A stretch of 64,000 bases of DNA from Hominimerdicola alba 8 (GTDB taxonomy: Bacteria; Bacillota; Clostridia; Oscillospirales; Ruminococcaceae), in assembly GCF_000178155.2 (NCBI RefSeq), contig NZ_ADKM02000100.1:1-64000 (forward strand), given 5' to 3'. The position numbers and the translations under genes were made by a program. This document shows positions 61,242-64,000 of this stretch, one piece after another (within the stretch, counting starts at the first letter, position 1; each line of letters opens with the position of its first letter). The notes beneath the pieces are model-generated. The model had not been told where the DNA came from. It ran no database searches and saw nothing but the letters and a program-made list of their open reading frames with translations.

Positions 61242-61496
61242 ATGCAGCTGATAAACATCGGTTACGGCAACATGGTGTCGGCGGCAAGGGTGATAGCTAT
61301 AGTTGCGCCCGATTCGGCACCCATCAAGCGGCTGATACAGGAGTCGCGCGACAAGGGCACGCTGATAGATGCGACCTACGGCAGGAAGACCCGCGCAGTT
61401 GTCATAATGGACAGCGACCATGTGGTGCTGTCGGCGGTATCACCCGAAACAGTCTGCGGCAGAGCCGCCGAAGAGGAGGTCGAAGAAGATGAGTGA
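61242..61496 (+). CDS. remA: RemA family regulator (DUF370)
   Basis: An 84-aa small DNA-binding protein. The family motif [17 protein letters not shown] (about 5-21) and [15 protein letters not shown] (about 44-58) are present. In Bacillus RemA activates matrix genes and forms rings that wrap DNA. It has an acidic tail. Its stop overlaps the gmk start by 8 nt. Confidence 0.94.
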   Translation: MQLINIGYGNMVSAARVIAIVAPDSAPIKRLIQESRDKGTLIDATYGRKTRAVVIMDSDHVVLSAVSPETVCGRAAEEEVEEDE

Positions 61497-62136
61497 AAAT
61501 AAAAGAGAACCCAAGCTGATAATAGTTTCTGCACCGTCAGGCTGCGGAAAGGGAACTATAATGCACAAGGTGTTTAACGATGATGAGGTGTTCTATTCGG
61601 TGTCATGCACTACAAGACCGCCAAGACCTGAGGACATAGCGGGCGTGACCTATAATTTCCTGACAGTCGGGGAATTCGAGAAGATGATAGCGGAGGACGG
61701 TTTTCTGGAGCACGCATTCTATTCAGGCAACTACTACGGTACACCGATAAAGCCTGTTGAAGATAACCTCGCGGCAGGTAAGGACGTTATACTGGAGATA
61801 GAAACTAATGGTGCTTTTCAGGTCAAGGAGTTAAGACCTGATGCGTCATCACTGTTCATACTGCCGCCGTCTGTCGCTGAACTTGACAGAAGACTGCACA
61901 AGCGTGCGACAGAGGACGAGGAAACTATCCAAAAGCGCGTGGCTCAGGCGGCGGGCGAGATAGAGAAGTCGGACAGATACGACTATGTGATAATGAATGA
62001 CGATCTCGATAAGGCGGTGGAAGATTTCTGTGCCGTAATTGACGGCATCAGGGGCGTTAAGGAAGCCGCTGTGAGATTTAGTCCCGAAAATGAAGATATT
62101 AAGAAAATGATACGAGAGGTGCTTGAAAATGCTTAG
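61489..62136 (+). CDS. gmk: Guanylate kinase
   Basis: A 215-aa enzyme phosphorylating GMP to GDP. It has the P-loop [11 protein letters not shown] (about 14-24), [17 protein letters not shown] (GMP site, in part), and [14 protein letters not shown]. The ATG at 61489 follows GAGGAGG and overlaps the remA stop (ATGAGTGA). Its 3' end overlaps rpoZ by 8 nt. Confidence 0.95.
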   Translation: MSENKREPKLIIVSAPSGCGKGTIMHKVFNDDEVFYSVSCTTRPPRPEDIAGVTYNFLTVGEFEKMIAEDGFLEHAFYSGNYYGTPIKPVEDNLAAGKDVILEIETNGAFQVKELRPDASSLFILPPSVAELDRRLHKRATEDEETIQKRVAQAAGEIEKSDRYDYVIMNDDLDKAVEDFCAVIDGIRGVKEAAVRFSPENEDIKKMIREVLENA

Positions 62137-62335
62137 ACCTGCAATTTGTCAGATTTTGAAGAACAATGAGAGTTATTATTCACTGGTTATCGCCGTTGCA
62201 AAGCGCGCGAGAGAGATAACCGATGAAGCCAGCAAGAACGAGAAGCCGCTGGAGGAGAAGCCTGTAAAGACTGCGGTAGACGAGTTTGCGGCAGGGGAAT
62301 ACAAGATAATCGAGGATCCATCACTTAAGAACTGA
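62129..62335 (+). CDS. rpoZ: RNA polymerase omega subunit
   Basis: A 68-aa small RNA polymerase subunit. [26 protein letters not shown] (the omega core) and a C-terminal AVDEFAAGEYKI are recognisable. The ATG at 62129 follows AGAGGTG with 7-nt spacing; the TTG at 62123 is less likely. It overlaps the gmk stop (ATGCTTAG). Confidence 0.92.
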   Translation: MLRPAICQILKNNESYYSLVIAVAKRAREITDEASKNEKPLEEKPVKTAVDEFAAGEYKIIEDPSLKN

Positions 62336-62366
62336 TCTGTAAAAATGCTTGGCGGAGGTCTGAAAA

Positions 62367-64000
62367 ATGGGGGATAAAGGTACTGTTGCGATGGTGGCAA
62401 TGAGCCATGCGGCATACAGCTTTGATGCGGAGTACAGCTACCTTGTGCCCGAAAAATTCAGGCAGAAGCTAAGAGCGGGCATGAGGGTGTTCGTGTCCTT
62501 CGGGCGGGGAAACAACCGTGTTATCGGACTGGTGACGAGGATCTGCGATGATGACGGGAGCGGCAGAAAGCTGAAACCGATACTGGCTGTCGTTGACAGC
62601 GAGTGCCTTGTGACTGACGAGATACTGAAAATAATCTTCTGGCTGAAGGAGAATACCTTCTGCACATATTACGATGCTTTCAGGACTGCTGTGCCTACGG
62701 GCTTTTCGTATAAGGCTGACCTGCATTATGCGCCGGTAAACACTTATATACAGAAAGAAAGGCTGTCACCCGAAGAAGCCGAGATAATCGACTTTCTTGA
62801 AATTACGGAGGATCAGCAGGAGATAGACAAGTTCCTCGATATAAAGGCTTTTCCCGAAAGGAAGAAGCCTCTGGATATGCTGATAGACAAGGGCTTTGTG
62901 GAAGAAACACAGAGTTTCAAGCGAAAGGTCGGGGACGAGAGCGTAAAGATGGCAGCACTGGCTGAGGGCTACGAAGATGCAGAACTTACGCCGAAACAGA
63001 AAAAGGTCGTTGAACTGCTGGAAGAGTGCGGCGCGGCTTCGGTGAAAGAACTTTGCTATATGACGGGCTGTACTGCGACCATAATAAAGCGTCTGTGCGA
63101 CAAGAATGCCGTGAGGGTGTTCGAGCAGGAGGTCATGCGGGATACGCTTGGGGAGATAACCGAGCGGGAAAGTCCCGATGACATAACGCTGAACGAAGAG
63201 CAGACAGCTGCCTTTGACGGCATAATGGCGCTTATCCGCGCCGGCAAGCCTGCGGGGGCACTGCTGTATGGTGTGACCGGCAGCGGCAAGACTTCGGTGT
63301 TCATCAAAGTCATTGACGCGGTGCTGAAAATGGGCAGAACGGCTATGATGCTGGTGCCTGAGATATCGCTGACACCGCAGATGGTGGCGCGGTTCAAGGT
63401 GCTTTTCGGTGAGAGCATCGCGCTTTTGCATTCGTCGTTGTCACTGGGGCAGCGTATGGACGAATTCAAGCGGATAAAGCGCGGTGAAGCAAGGATAGTG
63501 ATAGGTACAAGAAGTGCTGTGTTCGCGCCTGCTTCCGACATCGGTGTTATAATAATGGACGAAGAGGGCGAGCAGTCCTATAAATCGGACTCAACGCCGC
63601 GTTACCATGCAAGAGATGTGGCTATACAGCGCTGCGGTCACAATGGCGGACTGCTGCTGCTGGCATCGGCTACACCGTCACTGGAAACTTTTTATTATGC
63701 GCAGACAGGAAGATTTCATCTGTTCACGCTCAAACACAGGTACAAGGACGCTGTTCTGCCAAAGGTCGAGATAATCGATATGCAGACAGAGGCGGCTGAG
63801 GGAAATGACAGTCTGCTGAGCAGGAGGCTGGCTGACGAGTTGACAGAAACTTTGCAGCGTAACGAACAGGCTATACTTCTGCTGAACAGGCGGGGATTTA
63901 CCACCTACATAAGCTGCCGCAGCTGCCGACAGCCTGTGGTATGTCCGAAATGCAACATACCGCTGACCTATCACCGCAAGAACAACAGGTTCATGTGCCA
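62367..64000 (+). CDS. priA: Primosomal protein N' (PriA helicase), 5' part
   Basis: Open from ATG 62367 to the window end, 544 codons seen of about 740 expected. GGAGG lies 8 nt upstream. The 3'-DNA-binding domain comes first (FSYLVPEKF-like YSYLVPEKF, MRVFVSFGRGN), then a winged helix. The helicase has Walker A GVTGSGKTSVF and the Walker B box MDEEGEQSYK, then TPRYHARDVA, LASATPS, LLLNRRGF, and the zinc motif CRSCRQPVVCPKC. The Walker B box reads DEEG where PriA usually has DEEH. It restarts collapsed replication forks. Confidence 0.95.
   Translation, partial: MGDKGTVAMVAMSHAAYSFDAEYSYLVPEKFRQKLRAGMRVFVSFGRGNNRVIGLVTRICDDDGSGRKLKPILAVVDSECLVTDEILKIIFWLKENTFCTYYDAFRTAVPTGFSYKADLHYAPVNTYIQKERLSPEEAEIIDFLEITEDQQEIDKFLDIKAFPERKKPLDMLIDKGFVEETQSFKRKVGDESVKMAALAEGYEDAELTPKQKKVVELLEECGAASVKELCYMTGCTATIIKRLCDKNAVRVFEQEVMRDTLGEITERESPDDITLNEEQTAAFDGIMALIRAGKPAGALLYGVTGSGKTSVFIKVIDAVLKMGRTAMMLVPEISLTPQMVARFKVLFGESIALLHSSLSLGQRMDEFKRIKRGEARIVIGTRSAVFAPASDIGVIIMDEEGEQSYKSDSTPRYHARDVAIQRCGHNGGLLLLASATPSLETFYYAQTGRFHLFTLKHRYKDAVLPKVEIIDMQTEAAEGNDSLLSRRLADELTETLQRNEQAILLLNRRGFTTYISCRSCRQPVVCPKCNIPLTYHRKNNRFMC

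Overview
The window comes from a low-to-medium GC Gram-positive anaerobe of the Clostridia, most likely a rumen or gut Ruminococcus (R. albus-like). The reasons are a Firmicutes-type 5S rRNA, a dockerin-bearing cell-wall hydrolase, a cytoplasmic GH3 beta-glucosidase, a split transketolase, a CotH-type lipoprotein, and the order miaB-ricA-mutS-mutL-miaA-hfq followed by yggS-sepF-ylmH-divIVA-lspA-rluD. Promoters across the window follow TTGACA-N17-TATAAT closely. The genus call is inference.

Layout. 1-180: end of an rRNA operon (5S plus terminator). 180-8560: an AT-rich accessory block on the minus strand, with a lactococcin-972-type bacteriocin locus (bacteriocin, membrane protein, ABC ATPase), an IS66 transposase fragment, and a BspA-like surface protein translationally coupled to a small membrane protein. 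A near-copy of the 5S terminator sits at the far edge, so the block may be an insertion at the rRNA operon end. 8628-9245: flavodoxin-family reductase. 9393-20710: a Ter stress-response locus (YceG, TelA, two TerD, a P-type Ca2+ ATPase, a PRTase-TRSP protein, a StiP/PELOTA protein, a HAD phosphatase), facing a seven-zinc-ribbon protein. 21872-31800: secreted and surface functions (SH3-glucosaminidase-dockerin autolysin, zinc-ribbon membrane protein, CotH lipoprotein preceded by a large structured RNA, DUF11 protein, phospholipase C-like protein) and a three-gene flavin-reductase operon. 31911-40517: tRNA modification, mismatch repair and Hfq. 40533-48856: cell division and envelope genes, then split transketolase. 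48860-49970: decayed DNA with a MITE and a SpoIIE-phosphatase remnant. 49981-59319: acetyltransferase, RarA, S1-domain protein, putative cell-wall hydrolase, ComEA-like protein, GH3, an Imm42-like protein, YaiI/YqxD and an HD protein. 59570-64000: HAD phosphatase, then yicC-remA-gmk-rpoZ-priA, with priA running off the edge.

Non-coding structure is rich. Two families of small non-autonomous palindromic elements are present. Family A has two 103-bp copies whose hairpin is supported by a compensatory base change. Family B has four copies of about 120-165 bp, three flanked by 9-11 bp direct repeats and one by a degraded repeat. One A copy is nested inside a B copy. WalR-like boxes (TGTAAY-N5-TGTAAC) lie upstream of two separate cell-wall hydrolase genes. 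A promoter-to-terminator transcript of about 280 nt before the CotH gene is heavily structured and resembles the raiA-motif RNA class. Family assignments were made by eye from motifs and gene order; no database search was run.
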